A stretch of 64,000 nucleotides of DNA, taken from assembly GCA_027475525.1 (NCBI GenBank), contig JAMWFC010000051.1, positions 3,022,616 through 3,086,615 of the forward strand, given 5' to 3'. The notes beneath the pieces are model-generated. The model was not told the DNA's origin. It saw nothing but the letters and a program-made list of their open reading frames with translations, and ran no database searches. Below are positions 34,007 through 46,200 of this stretch, piece after piece (the first letter of the stretch is position 1; every line of letters begins with the position of its first letter). Both the position numbers and the translations under genes were made by a program. This stretch comes from Macrolepiota albuminosa (lineage: Eukaryota; Basidiomycota; Agaricomycetes; Agaricales; Agaricaceae).

Positions 34007-34933
34007 GTGCTGACACCGACTGGGCCACCAAAGTTTGAAGCAGCTCGCCCTTTCATGGCGAATAAGTGCTTCAAATGTGGCCAACCTGGGCATTTTGCAA
34101 ATGTATGTCCAGTGGGTGGTGGACGGCCTATGGTTAAGCCACGTGCATATATACGGGCAGCCCACACTGCTATTCCTGACGCTGAAGGGATAGACTCGGG
34201 AAATGAACCTGATGTGGACAACAATGAGGTGGATAACCTCAGTCCTGATGCACCAGAGGATGAAAATGCCTCTGTGGTAGAAGAGTTGTCGGATGACGAA
34301 TACGTTGAGGTTGACGTATACGACAACGACTATTATGCCCAGGAGTCAGACTCAGAATTCATGGGAGCTCTGACGGACTACCCGGCCAGCGCATTAGACC
34401 GACCAGTTGGAGCAGCCAACGTGAAGGTGTATAAGGTGCACCTTCGCAAGGCTTCAGAGAAACTGGTGAGACCAGTGTTGAAGCGCAAGGACAAGGAGTG
34501 CCTGGCATCGTACGTTGAGGTGAATGGCCACAAGGCGTGGACATTGTGGGATTCAGGTAGTACGACTACTGGGGTGACGCCTCAGTTTTGCCAAGTGCAT
34601 GATATTTCTGTCAGTGAGTTGAAGGAGCCACTACTCCTTCAATTGGGTACTGTGGGCAGCCGAGCTGCGGTACAGTTTGGCATGCAGGCAAATATCACCT
34701 GTGCAAAATCAAGGACGAAAGAGTACCTTGACGTGTCGAATTTTGATCGTTACAACATGATTATAGGCACGCCGTATATGAGAAAGCACAACGTTCTGCT
34801 GGACTTCAAGAAGAATGAGATAGTGGTAGATGGCACCACCATTCCTGCAGTGCGAGTGACCATAGATAATGGCGATAGACGTCTCCATCGACACTGTGCC
34901 ACAGAGAGGAAGGTGCTAGTCAGGCGACACTGA
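34007..34933 (+). CDS. element B CCHC zinc knuckle and aspartic protease (open frame)
   Basis: 308 codons are open. The knuckle is CFKCGQPGHFANVC. An acidic stretch follows with EVDVYDNDYYAQESDSE. The protease active site is TLWDSGSTTTGVTPQF, and the later YNMIIGTPYMR matches the second conserved strand. In the intact element it would be part of the gag-pol polyprotein; here upstream stops separate it from gag. Confidence 0.8.
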   Translation: MLTPTGPPKFEAARPFMANKCFKCGQPGHFANVCPVGGGRPMVKPRAYIRAAHTAIPDAEGIDSGNEPDVDNNEVDNLSPDAPEDENASVVEELSDDEYVEVDVYDNDYYAQESDSEFMGALTDYPASALDRPVGAANVKVYKVHLRKASEKLVRPVLKRKDKECLASYVEVNGHKAWTLWDSGSTTTGVTPQFCQVHDISVSELKEPLLLQLGTVGSRAAVQFGMQANITCAKSRTKEYLDVSNFDRYNMIIGTPYMRKHNVLLDFKKNEIVVDGTTIPAVRVTIDNGDRRLHRHCATERKVLVRRH

Positions 34934-34960
34934 CTAGACGGAGGCGAGAGATCGCCTACG

Positions 34961-35485
34961 GTGGAGGATGGAGAGGATGAGGAGCAAGCTCACGTGAGCT
35001 TGCCAACGGATAGTCCAGTGGTGTTGATGCTGAAAAGTGAAGCTGTAGAGTACGAATGTACTCTGAAGAGGGGGGAGAGCCCCAATATGAAGTGTGAAAA
35101 GCAGAGTAAGCCTGAGGACAAGTGGCCTCAGCACACGGCAAGCACAGAGTGCCAACCAACGTTGTCGCAAGTGAAGGTTGAGGACTTAGTAACGGATGAC
35201 AAACAAGGACTGTTGGAGGACGAGGCATCCTCCACACATACAAATCGGTCAATCTGGGATCAACTGGTACCTCATCCCACGTTTGAATGGGCGTTTGATC
35301 CACGAATGCCTGCTGAGTGGAATGAGCTAGTGGCATCGATGTATGCATGGAATGGACCACAATGGACGTCGAAGGAGGAGTTGTATTGTCAGGCTAGTGA
35401 TGATGAGATCTCGCCATCGAGTGAGGTATTCTTCGATGGACTGTCAGTGACGTCGTGGAGAAGCAAGAAGGAAGTGCCTGTGTGA
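34961..35485 (+). pseudogene. element B linker between protease and RT
   Basis: 174 codons, acidic, with FEWAFDPRMPAEWNELVAS matching the element A linker. No known domain. A stop at 35483 separates it from RT. Confidence 0.6.
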
Positions 35486-35587
35486 CTACACACGCCAGAT
35501 GACAGTGAGCTGAGGATTACTGCCCTCAGAGAGAAGTATGGCCGCCCAGCCGTACAAGCAAAGCTGTCCGGGCATCCACGCAAGGAT

Positions 35588-37689
35588 GTGGACCGAAAGG
35601 GCAAAGGTAAAACCAGTGGTTTTACAAAGGAGGACATTCCGGACCTACAATTGCAGTGGCAGCAGGAATTTGGGAATATTCTGAACGGAACCAAGGAGGA
35701 GTTACCTCCTTGGCGTGAGGTCAACCATGAAATCAACCTTATTGATGAGAATAAGGTGTATAAATATCATTTGCTGCAATGTCCAATGGCGCTGCAGCAG
35801 CAGCTCCGAGACAAGACCAATCGGTATCTGAGAGCCCACTGGTGGGAGGCCCAACCCGCCTCCCAAGCTGCTCCGCTATTGTGCATTCTGAAGAAAGATG
35901 GTACATTGAGAACAGCGTTGGATGCTCGCCAATGCAACAACAACACCGTAAAGGACGTGACGCCACTTCCGGATCAGGAAGTGATTCGAGAGGATGTGGC
36001 AAGAGCAAAGTTCAGGTCAAAAACTGATCTGACGGATGCTTATGAGCAAGTGAGAATTTGCTTGTCTGATATTCTGAAGACAGTGTTCTCGTCGATCACA
36101 GGAACATATGTGAGCAACATTATGCAGATAGGAGATTGTAATGCTCCTGCAACGTTTCAGAGGTTGATGACCTCAATCTTCCGAGATGTTATCGGGAGGT
36201 TCGTCCATATATATTTGGATGACATATTCATATACTCCGATTCAATCGAAGAACACGAAGAGCATCTTCGTGTTATTTTTGAGCGACTGAGGTCTAATCT
36301 GCTGTACCTCAAGTGGAAGAAATGTGAACTATATGCCGAGACAGTAGATTGCCTCGGACACAAGATTGACAGTCAGGGTATTCACCCTGACCAGGACAAA
36401 ATCGATCGCATATGCGAATGGCATGTGCCTCATAACTATAACGATGTGCGGAGATTCGTGGGACTAGTGAACTATATCAGCAACTGTCTGCCTGATATTA
36501 CAGCGTATACTGGACCTTTGATGTCCAAAGATTTGTAGGACTAGTGAACTATATCAGCAACTGTCTGCCTGATATTACAGCGTATACTGGACCTTTGATG
36601 TCCATCACGCAGAACGGAGCTCCATTTATATGGAGACCAATACACCAACGTTGTTTTGAGATGATTAAGAGGATCTGCTCAAAGACACCAGTCATTTGCC
36701 CCATAGATCCCCGATGTGATGAGCCGATTTGGCTCATCTGTGATGCCTCAAAGACCAGAGTAGGTGCAATGTATGGCCAGGGAGGTTCCTGGCAGAATTG
36801 TCAGCCTGCAGGGTTCATGTCGAGGAAGTTCACCTCGGCCCAACAGAATTATGCAGTCCATGAACTCAAAACGCTGGCGATATTTGAGGCACTCCTTAAG
36901 TGGAAAGACAAATTGATGGGATACAAGATCCACATTATTACAGACCATAAAGCACTTGAGTTCTTCAAAACTCAAGCAACGTTGTCCCCCCGGCAACGCC
37001 GGTGGATTGACTATATGTCTCGCTACAACTTTGACATCACATATGTCAAAGGCAAACTGAACAAGGTAGCCGACTGTCTCTCGAGGTATTTCGAGAGCGA
37101 TAGAGTTGGTGAACACTATGATACGCATGATTATGTCGATGCGGATATTCGTATTGATCCACAGGGCGATGATCTTCCGTACCATTGCTACAAAGAGGTG
37201 AAGAAGCATGTGGTCGAGCTTCGTGCTATGCAAGCAACTGAGCTGCGATGCAGTCGACGACTGCAGGAGCAGCAAGAGGGGCAAGACATAGAAGCTGAGC
37301 AATTAGAGCAGGCTCAGCCAAAGGAGGCGACAATGCCATGCCAGGGCGAGACTGGGAGCAGTCATGGACCGTATGGCCACAACATTACGCTCGCTGACAC
37401 GTTATCGCCTACAGTAGAGTATTGTAACCCTCCTGTTCCTCAAACCGATGAGTACCTACGGAAGGTACTGAGGGGCTATAGCCATGATGTGTTCTACACA
37501 GAAATCCGGCAGAACGCAAACGCCCACCCACGCTTCAGCGTGGATGAGAAAGGACTGGTCTGGTTAACAAATGTTCGAGGGCACGATGTGATGTGCTCAC
37601 TACGTGACCAAACATTAATCACGCAGGTCATCACTCAAGCGCATGAGGTTGTTGGTCACTTTGGGACCAACAAAACACTGAATATCTGA
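35588..37689 (+). pseudogene. element B reverse transcriptase and RNase H
   Basis: RT: LLCILKKDGTLRTALDAR, SKTDLTDAYEQVRI, GDCNAPATFQRLM and catalytic YLDDIFIYSD. A 77 bp tandem duplication at 36461-36614 breaks the frame right after RT. RNase H: LICDASKTRVGAMYGQG, HELKTLAIFEALLKWKD and ITDHKALEFFKTQ, ending near SRYFES. The zinc-binding start of integrase follows (HEVVGHFGTNKTLN) to 37689. Confidence 0.82.
36461..36614. repeat. 77 bp-period tandem duplication in element B pol
   Basis: 67 bases are identical between copies (36461-36527 and 36538-36604); the bases at the junction differ slightly. It duplicates the NYISNCLPDITAYTGPLM coding segment and shifts the frame. Confidence 0.8.
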
Positions 37690-38900
37690 GGCAATGGTAC
37701 TGGTGGCCTCAGATGCAGAAAAAAGTGATGCAGTTCTGCCAGACCTGCAAGGTCTGCCAGCAGTCGAAGACCAGCAATAAGAAGCCAGCAGGGAAGTTGC
37801 ATTCCTTGCCCATCCCGACGAAGCCATGGGACTCCATTGGAATGGACTTTGTTGGTTTGGGTGGTTATTTGCCAAATGACCAGTATGGTGCACTTGATAC
37901 CGGTGCACACAACCATTACTGCGTCCGCATTATCCTGGATCTACTTGAAGGAGATTGTAAGGCTACATGGCCTTCCAAGTTCGATCGTGAGCGATCAAGA
38001 TGCAAAGTTTATGTCTCACTGGTGGCGAGAACTTCACAAGCTCTTGGGAGCTAAGTTGCTCATGTCCACATCGTTTCATCCGCAGATGGATGGACAGACA
38101 GAGCAAGTGAATCAAAGTATTGCCCAGATCTTTTGTATGGTGGTCTGACTGGACCAATGCGACTGGGTAGATAGGATACTGCTAACTGAGTTTCAATCAA
38201 CGCGAGTGTGTCAGAGACCACGAAATATGCGCCGTTCAAGCTCAATGGAGGGTACATGCCCTCCATGCTGCGCAAACTAAGGATGGACGGAGTCGTTCAC
38301 AAGAGGGTGAAGGACTTTGCACGGCAAGCATTGGAGAATCTAGCCAATGTACATGACGCTATCATTGCCGCGCGTGTTATATAGGCATGCCATGCAAATG
38401 ATAGGCGGAGTGAGGAACCAGAGCTAACACCTGGGACGTTAGTATATCTGTCAATGGAAAACTTGAATCTTCCGAAAGGAAGAGCGAGGAAGTTGTGTCC
38501 AAAATTCATTGGACCATACAAAGTCTTGGTCGCAGAACCAAGCACATCGAACTATGTTCTGGAGCTGCCTGCAGCTCTGCAAGCACGTCGGATTGTGCCT
38601 AAGTTTCATGTATCGTTACTTAGGCAATATAATGCAAACAATGATGCTATGTTTCCGAATCAGGTGACGCCCGAGCCATATGATTTTGGTGCCAGTGACG
38701 AACAGGAATGGTTCGTCGAGGACATCCTGGGCCATTGGTGGCAGGGAGGAACGCACCTCGAATTCGAGGTACAATGGAGTGCGGGTGATACGACATGGGA
38801 GTCGTATCACACATGTGCCAAGTTGGCAGCGTTGGATCGGTACTTAGAACTGCAGGGTGTGAAGCGCCCAAGTCAGCTTGCTAAGCGCTCACGTGCTTAG
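37690..38900 (+). pseudogene. element B integrase core and chromodomain
   Basis: CQTCKVCQQSK completes the zinc-binding domain. The core shows GMDFVG, then in another frame SSIVSDQDAKFMSHWWREL and DGQTEQVNQSIAQIF. The last part, open from 38454, reads ARKLCPKFIGPYKVL, RIVPKFHVSLLRQYN, then EWFVEDILGHWWQ and LEFEVQWSAGDTTWESY, a well-preserved chromodomain. Frameshifts near 37855 and 38150. Confidence 0.82.
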
Positions 38901-39146
38901 ATTGATGGCAGTGATAAGATGTAGGCCGGATCAGTCGGAGCTCGGATCAACTGAGTGTCTGGGATTGGATCACGGTTGTTCCGGATAGATAACATGGAGA
39001 TTGATCTATCTGATGAGATAATGTGGATCATGATGCAGATTGGCGTTCGGATCAGGTTATGTAACCTGATGATGGGGAATTTAGTGTGTTTTTTCCCACC
39101 AACACGTCGACATTTTCGTATTACCATGTTGTACCCTTACTAGCGT

Positions 39147-41524
39147 ACAACCAGTGAGCAGCAGCCTCAGAACCCACAGGGTTCTGGAGGAGGGGGGGAT
39201 CGCCCCCAGCAAAACGTTCAGCAGCCTGTAACGACGCCGACTGTGGCGTCGTATCCAGTGGTGTCCCAGTTTGGGCAGAACCCAGCCCAATTTGGACAAC
39301 CTCCGCAGTTTTATCCGCCGTTTTTCCAGATGCCATACTTCCCAGGACCAGCTGGTCCTGGACAGCAGATGGAAGGACAGATGATGTGGGGTATGCCAAT
39401 GCCAATGCAGCAGATGCAGACCCAGAGTACAAGTACACTCCTTTCAGATGAGAAAGCACTAACTGCGCCACAGGTAGCACCCATGGACGTGGACGACGAC
39501 ACAGAGCATCAACAGCAAGGAAAGAGCGAGGTAGTGCAACCTTGACGACAACGAGAGAGGACGCCGCCCCCACAAGAGACGTATAGAAGAGACCAGAGGT
39601 GATCGCCTCTGAGGAGTACCAGGGCATGAGGAGGCAGGCCTCGGGATATAGTAGGGTGCAGAAGGGATGAACTGTCAGCAAGGACACAGAATTGAGGTCA
39701 ACCCCAACCTCAAACACCGCCCCAACAAGCATCTCCGTCACCTCGCTGTGCACCATCTCTGCGGCGCTTATCGTACACGGAGAAAGGGAAAGGAAAGGAG
39801 ATTGGGACGCTGTCGGAGGTGTTGGACCCTCAGGCAGAGGCAGTCTAGAGACGCCTCATATCTGCCGGCCAGCGAGTGCCACTGGAGTCCGCGTTTTTGG
39901 TGGATCCGGTGGCTCAGGTGGTGATTACGGGCCTGCTTGATGAGATCGTTATGCTGCAGCAGCGTAACGACAACACAATTAAAACATTCACGAACGCTAT
40001 GAAGAAGCGTCTGTCATCGGAGGAGGAGCAACCTGAGGCAAAACGCCTCAGAGCATGTGATGCAGCACTGGAGGTTGGGATGCGGGAGTCTGGAGAGCTC
40101 ACTCCAATTCCGTCCAAGTTACATGATGAGCCCGTGGAGGATGACACAAGTTTACGAGGATTGTCCTCGTCAACACATGCGCCCTCCCAGCAGTCAGGGA
40201 CAAAGCGGCAGGATGAGGTGGTCCTGTCGGAAGTGGAGTTTGGAGCAGATGTCCCGCGAGGAGCAGACAGAGTAGTAATGAGGTTCGGAGCAGTGGTGCA
40301 GTTTGAGGCACCACTGAGGGTGTATGCGTCCGCGGTTCTCATAAAGGACATGAGAACGGACGCTGAAGTCGAAGGGCGACTCCTAACGTTAGCTGCGCTT
40401 GGTCTGAATGAACCGAGCAACAGGAGTGATTATAGGGAGTCATCAGACGAGACCCCCTCGGAAGGAGAAACCCTGGCTAAACGCCGAGTGCGTTTAGACA
40501 AGAAACGCAAGAGAGAGGCTCAGAGGAAGCACGAGGCCGCCCAGCAGGCAAAGGTCGATAAAGACCAGGAGGAGCAGGCCACAGGCCGTATTCTTGATGG
40601 CCTCAGTGTGTTTGTCAGCGGGATGTCGGTGGAGCGGTCCAATTGGTTCTATGGCGGGGCACTTGACCACCATTTTTACTACTCCCAGCTCACCAATACG
40701 GTATTTGTGAGTGATGAAGCCTTGGCCGCGAAGATGCACAAGGAAGAGAAGGGAGAGAGGTATTACCATACCTCGAAGGAGTTGAACCGTGTGGTACCGA
40801 GGAGATTCCCGATGAATCCCAGCAGTTGCAAAAGCTCTATGAGCTTTCGCAGAACAAGTTCACATCAGTGTCTCTATGCACTGAGGCCTATTATCTGTTG
40901 CGCGAGTTTCAGTGCATCAGTATCAACTATTACACTACGGTGAGGGATAGGACGATGACTCTGGTGTGTTCACCAGAGTATGAGCACATTTTGCCCCCTC
41001 TAGATCTTTCTGCTGACGTGCTTCGTGCTATGATAGCCAACCGCATACCTCTAGAGTGGGTAGATCATGCCTATACCTTCGGTGTGGTCTACCTTGAAAA
41101 TCAGTTTCTTGCGGCCACAGCATCCATCAACCAGTTCTGCAAGGTCGACGATGAACATCATCGTCGACTGGACATCTATGGAGAGCCCCCAGCCATCACA
41201 CGGTGGGACGATTGGCGATTGCCCACAGACAATGATATGATTTGTCTTCACGCACTACTCGCCCGCAAGTCCGATCAAGGTCATGAGTACCTTGAAAGTG
41301 GACTGTATTATCCGGTGGGGATGAACCCCAACCGTCGAGATTTATGGCAACGCCGTTCTCGACACGGGCCATATCCCCCCTCTCTGTCTCACCCTTCAAC
41401 GTCAGTTCAGGCTCCTACAGCCTCAACATCATCAGGCCCTGTTGCCTCATCATCCTCGGTTAACATCGACAATGAGATGAGGATCGATACGGTCCGCGAG
41501 TTGTCACGTCCACCATCTGCGTAA
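39147..41524 (+). pseudogene. element B extra ORF (ORF3) between pol and the 3' LTR
   Basis: In three overlapping frames: a Gln/Pro/Met-rich start (FGQPPQFYPPFFQMPYF and MDVDDD), a coiled segment (VVITGLLDEIVMLQQR), an acidic middle, a Lys/Arg-rich helix and the conserved C-terminal block (ILDGLSVFVSGMSVERSN, GGALDHHFYYSQ, TTVRDRTMTLV). It ends with a Ser/Thr-rich tail at 41524. Breaks lie near 39542 and 40800. It corresponds segment by segment to the element A ORF3. Function unknown; no envelope-type signal or membrane segment. Confidence 0.62.
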
Positions 41525-41713
41525 TTATTGTAGGCGGCTCATCTCCTTTTCAATTCATACTGTCAGTTAACGTCGGCATTGTATTTTTTGACAGATGACT
41601 TGGACATTTTCGAGCCGTGGAGGACCAGAGTGCCTCCACATTGACCTACTTAGTGACCTGGACAAATTGTCCCTCCTTACATCGAGACTGATTACCAGTC
41701 TCAAAGGGGGGCA

Positions 41714-41905
41714 TGTAACATATTGTATTATAGTTAACTAATTAATATACAATTATATTAATTAATTATCATTACTTTACATACATGCTGGCTGCCTTAC
41801 ATAAGGCAGCCAATTTTACTGTCATACTTCGTAGTACTAGAATCGACTATCGATCTGGTTCTGTTGGTGTGACTGTAAGGCTAATCAAAACTTGACTTTG
41901 TTTCA
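41714..41905 (+). repeat. element B 3' LTR
   Basis: 192 bp, preceded by the purine tract CAAAGGGGGGCA. The right-hand GCAAC duplication follows directly. Confidence 0.9.
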
Positions 41906-41910
41906 GCAAC

Positions 41911-42306
41911 ACGATACGCCAGTGCCAAAGCACATGAAATACACAGTGGTCCGTGCGTAGGGAAGGAAGATATAAAAGGAGGAGGGTTTTGGAGAGAGTT
42001 GGGCAAGCAATCGACTTGCCACGGCTCAGAGTCCCCAGGGGGTGGACATCTTAGGCCAGCAGCATACAGGTTGACTTCGGGTCTATTAAAGTAGTAATAC
42101 TATTTGATTCCCAAATCTCGAGTGTGAATTTTATTTGCATTCTAATTTAAAATCAATAAAAATTATAGCAACATCACTTTACAAAATGTGCGCGCATGTA
42201 ACAAGCCCCACAAACTTTTGTGAAATAAAAGTTGTGTTTACTCAAAGTCCAGTTCAATTCCATTTGAGCTGCTTTACATTAAATAAAACTTTTACATTTC
42301 GCATCA
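41911..42306 (+). repeat. right part of the D-type solo LTR interrupted by element B
   Basis: Continues the element D LTR homology (CCACGGCTC, GAGTCCCCAGGG, AATACTATTTG, GTGCGCGCA) and ends GCATCA as that LTR does. Confidence 0.8.
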
Positions 42307-42552
42307 TCGTCTACTTCAATTTTTTGGGGGGGTGGTTGTACTGACATTACTTTCGATGTGGATCTGCTCCTGCGTTGTTATCACCGGCATGGTGGACAGG
42401 GGAATTTCTGGGGAGGATGGCTGCGGACTGTCGACCTGCATCCTGTCCGGTTCTTCAAGATGGTGTGCGTTGCCTTGTGGGGGGTTCCCAGGGGAGCCCG
42501 TAACGACTTCTGCATAGGATCGTTCGGATAGTGGGCTCGAGGACCTTTCCAT
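42307..42552 (-). pseudogene. LINE-like ORF1 fragment, N-terminal part
   Basis: Begins MERSSSPLSERSYAEVVTGS at 42552. The SYAEVV motif followed by a Pro/Ser-rich region is common at the start of gag-like ORF1 proteins of fungal Tad-type LINEs. It is cut by the D-type LTR and continues at 30744 downward. Confidence 0.5.
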
Positions 42553-43261
42553 GTCTGTGTCGGTAGTTGATGGCTGTTCTATTGTTTGATGTCTTTTTTT
42601 TTCTCTTCTCTTTTGGGGAGGGTTTCCGAGTTTCCCCGGTGTATGTACCCGGGGTGTCCTGTGTTTCCCCTCTTTTGGGGGTTTGCGGTCAGTTTGTCTT
42701 AGGTTTCGTTTTATGCTTATGGGGGGGTTGCGTTCAGCTCCCCGTTCAGTCGCCTTTTCTCAGTTTGTGCAGCAGGTATTCCTTGCCCATTTACTCCGGT
42801 ATCCGGGGTATATTACCCGGTTCTCGGGTGCACTCTGTGCGTTTTTAAATGGCGTCTACTCGTTTTCCGAGGGTGGGGGGAGAGTTCTGTACTCAGTTAT
42901 CCAACTTGAGTGCTCATTGTAAGCTACCCTTTGTGGGTCCTCAGGTTCGCCAGTTTGTGTGCTGGGCCCCATCGGTGGCAGAGGAGTTCATAAACACGTG
43001 CCTTTTCCGTGACCATGATGGTTGCCCCCTCCATGTCATGAAGTGTATCCGTATCACAATATATACCTACCAAGCAATTTATAGTCATAACTTCTCATAG
43101 GAGTGAGCATTGTGTTGGTGTGCAAAACAGCCCCAATTACTTCATGGCATGAATTTTTTGATTTCGTACATAAAGTCAGAGTGTTGACACGATTTTACAC
43201 AGAATTGAGATTGCATTACAGTATTCAGGAAGATCTTTCAAGTTTAAAAAGAGCCACAGGG
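42553..43261. other. gene-free stretch; possible LINE 5' region
   Basis: Lies upstream of the minus-strand LINE-like ORF1 and downstream of the NTPase-nuclease gene. Short open frames exist but none resembles a known protein. Confidence 0.4.
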
Positions 43262-46200
43262 TTATGGCCCTGTCTTAATATCCCCGGCATTTGTCTTCTT
43301 CCCCTTCTTCCCGGGCTTTTTACCTGCTGGTTTTTCTTCAGACTTCTTTTTCTCTATCTTGTCGCGTTCCTGAGCTTCAACCGACCATCTCGCCCTCAAC
43401 CCTTCAACAAGACGGTCGAGAGCACCGGTTGGCAGCATCTCTCGAGTAAGGTCTCGGATGATGTCAAATTTGACAACGAAAAATTCATGGTCAAGATTGA
43501 CAGTAACTTTGGCGGCGTCTATCTTCTCAAGAATTTCCTTGTAAGCCTGCCAGCCCTCAGGTTTTCCAGGTGCCACAGTTGGACAGGCGAAAAGTCCACA
43601 TAGAATGCTATGGTAGCCCACATTGTCGGCACTATATCTCTGAGGAAGACTATCCAATGCATCCAACGTTTGCTTTGGAAGATCATCATACGACTCTGAA
43701 GCATAAGCTTTCCCATTGGTCTAGATTCATTGTATCATTAGAAGCAGCAGAATTCTGAGATGTTTCAACTTACATTCCTATAAAATTTGTCAGGATTGAT
43801 GCTGTTGACGGCCATTTGGATTGCGCTTGGAGTTGTTATAGCGGAAGCATACTCCTTGTATTTAGTTTGCAGCGCGACAGTCAGGAGTTTTCCCCCTTCC
43901 AATTGTAGACGAAACATCAAGTCCGGCCCGAAATTGGTCTGAGGAAACAAGAATGGTGCATTTATACGGAAGTTTAACCAATCGATATCATCTTTGGGAT
44001 TTCTTGAAGTATAACCAAGGATCTTTGATGGCGATGACATATGCTGGTCCACAAATCCACTTTGGTTCTTGTGCATTATTAGTGGAGACACAGTAGGAGC
44101 GACCATGAACATCTCGTTAGCATTGATCCAGCAAGACACCAGTCTAGCTTTCTCATTAGCTAGCTTTCTGTTTGCTTGAATTTTTGCAAAGTCAAAGACA
44201 GCCGACAATGGAGTAAATTCCTTGAACACATGTGCCAGGCACATTGCAGTATAGCGTTCTAATCCATTGCTATTTGTAGCATTCTCGTGAATACGCTGGA
44301 CGAAATATTGGTGCTTTGACTTGGCTTCAGAAGTGATCCAGTGATCAGCCGCAAGATATGCAATGGGCTCATCAAAAGTAGCCTTCCCTCGAGCAGCACT
44401 AGGATATCGAGCAAAGCCACATTCCACGAGATCAATATCGACCAAGCCATCGCCACTAGATTCGAAGTCAGTTCGTCCGGAGATTAGTCGATAATACACC
44501 AGCTTTTGAACCGACTGATGTAGAATGTTGCTGAAGTTCATCGCTGTTCAGTAAAGCTTGGGCTTAGTTCAAGCGCGAAATACAGAGAATTATTTACCTC
44601 GGGTGAGATCAAAAGGCTGTAGAGCGATGGGTGATTGTTCATTCAGTGAATCTTTAGGCTCCTCTGATGGCTCATTTATTGTTTTTTCAAAGTTCTCCCA
44701 GAACTCCGCATCCGCCGGAACAAAGTTTGCAACGGCCCTAATGTATTTTGTAAGGACCTGATGAGGGCATTGAAAATCGTTCTCAATCAAGCATGTTACG
44801 TATGCTGTTATGAACCGAGGCCTAGTCGGATATCATTTCTTGCATCACTTCTGCTTCCTCAGCCAAATGATCACTCACCGTCCATACAGCCAATATTTAG
44901 CACGCTCAATGAGTTCTTTTCCACTTTCAGAATCTAAAAGCCATGACGGGAGGTAATATCGTAAGAACCCCTTGATTTGGTCTGCGTCCTCTACGAACGA
45001 GCCTGTATCGGTCACTGCCTGGTTTACCACGATTGCGCGCTTTGAAACAGTGGAAGAAAGTGCTTCATTGATATATTCAAGATTCAAAGACGTTCCTGTA
45101 ATGACGTGTTGCAAACCAAGATCGTTCCAAATTTTAAGCATTGCACGCAAAGTAGGTCGCTCTTTCTTCCCATCGGAGCTGATGAAAGCACCTTGGAAGG
45201 AATTCGCCGCAATCTGTGCTTCATCGAGGACGCAGTAAATGCGACTAGTGGGGCCTAGAAAGCCCTTGAAGGTATTGAAAAGTCCCACATAATCAGGAGT
45301 GAGTATATCGTACTCCTCCGTATGACAGAGAAGTGTTGTTAGTTCCAATAATATATCACGATGTCCAGCTTGCTCCAGGAGACGGTGCTGAGGATCGACT
45401 TACACGACGATCAGCAAAGATATGTTTATCCCGCCTCTTATCTCTTATCCCCTTTGGGGTTACCTCTGCGCTCGCCACAATAAGCCACGATCGGTATTTG
45501 TTAAACTTTACTCTCAAACCTTATTTATTTTCACTAGATATTCTAATAACATACACAGCCACCCTCAGTCGTTCACATACATTTGGAGTGACTGAGGGTG
45601 AGCCAGATTATACTCTTATATCAGACTTATTACTTATTCCCTCCTGTAGAAATACTCACTGTACATTTCTACAGGTAATATATCAGTCGTTCACATACAT
45701 TTGGAGTGACTGAGGAAATACTCACTGTACATTTCTACAGACGGGTATCAAGTTGAACGAGCATCCAAAGTTTCTTGAGAAAGGGGATTTGGCTGCCAGT
45801 TGGTACTCCAAACCGAACCTCGAAAGCAGCTAAAAGGCATAGGAACACTAGAAAACGAGCGGTTAAGATGGCAATGAAGCATCTTTCTGCATGTTGTTCA
45901 TTCTTTTCGAATTCAAAAGGGGATGACGGATGCGTTTTAAGTCCACAGGTCTTCAGATGTCCCAAATGGGGTTGAAGCACGGTTTCAATGTCAGCAGAAC
46001 CACACTGACTGGCTTGTTGTGAGCAAGTCAGGTAGAAGCCCCATTCCTCACAAAGACCTTGAAGGACGAGTCGTGTCTTGCCTGCTCCAGATGTATTCAA
46101 TAAGATGCTGTGTGGTATATAAGTAATATTATAAGGAAGCGAAATGAACCATCTCACGAATGTTTGATATCAAAATCACTGGGTCCAGCTGGGAAGACGG

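Larger units (their letters stand above)
31322..41905 (+). mobile_element. element B: Ty3/gypsy chromovirus with extra 3' ORF
   Basis: 10.6 kb, flanked by GCAAC at 31317-31321 and 41906-41910. Short LTRs of 186 and 192 bp. Order: gag, CCHC-protease, RT, RNase H, integrase with chromodomain, ORF3. It is the same family as element A. Stops and frame breaks occur in most genes. Confidence 0.85.
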
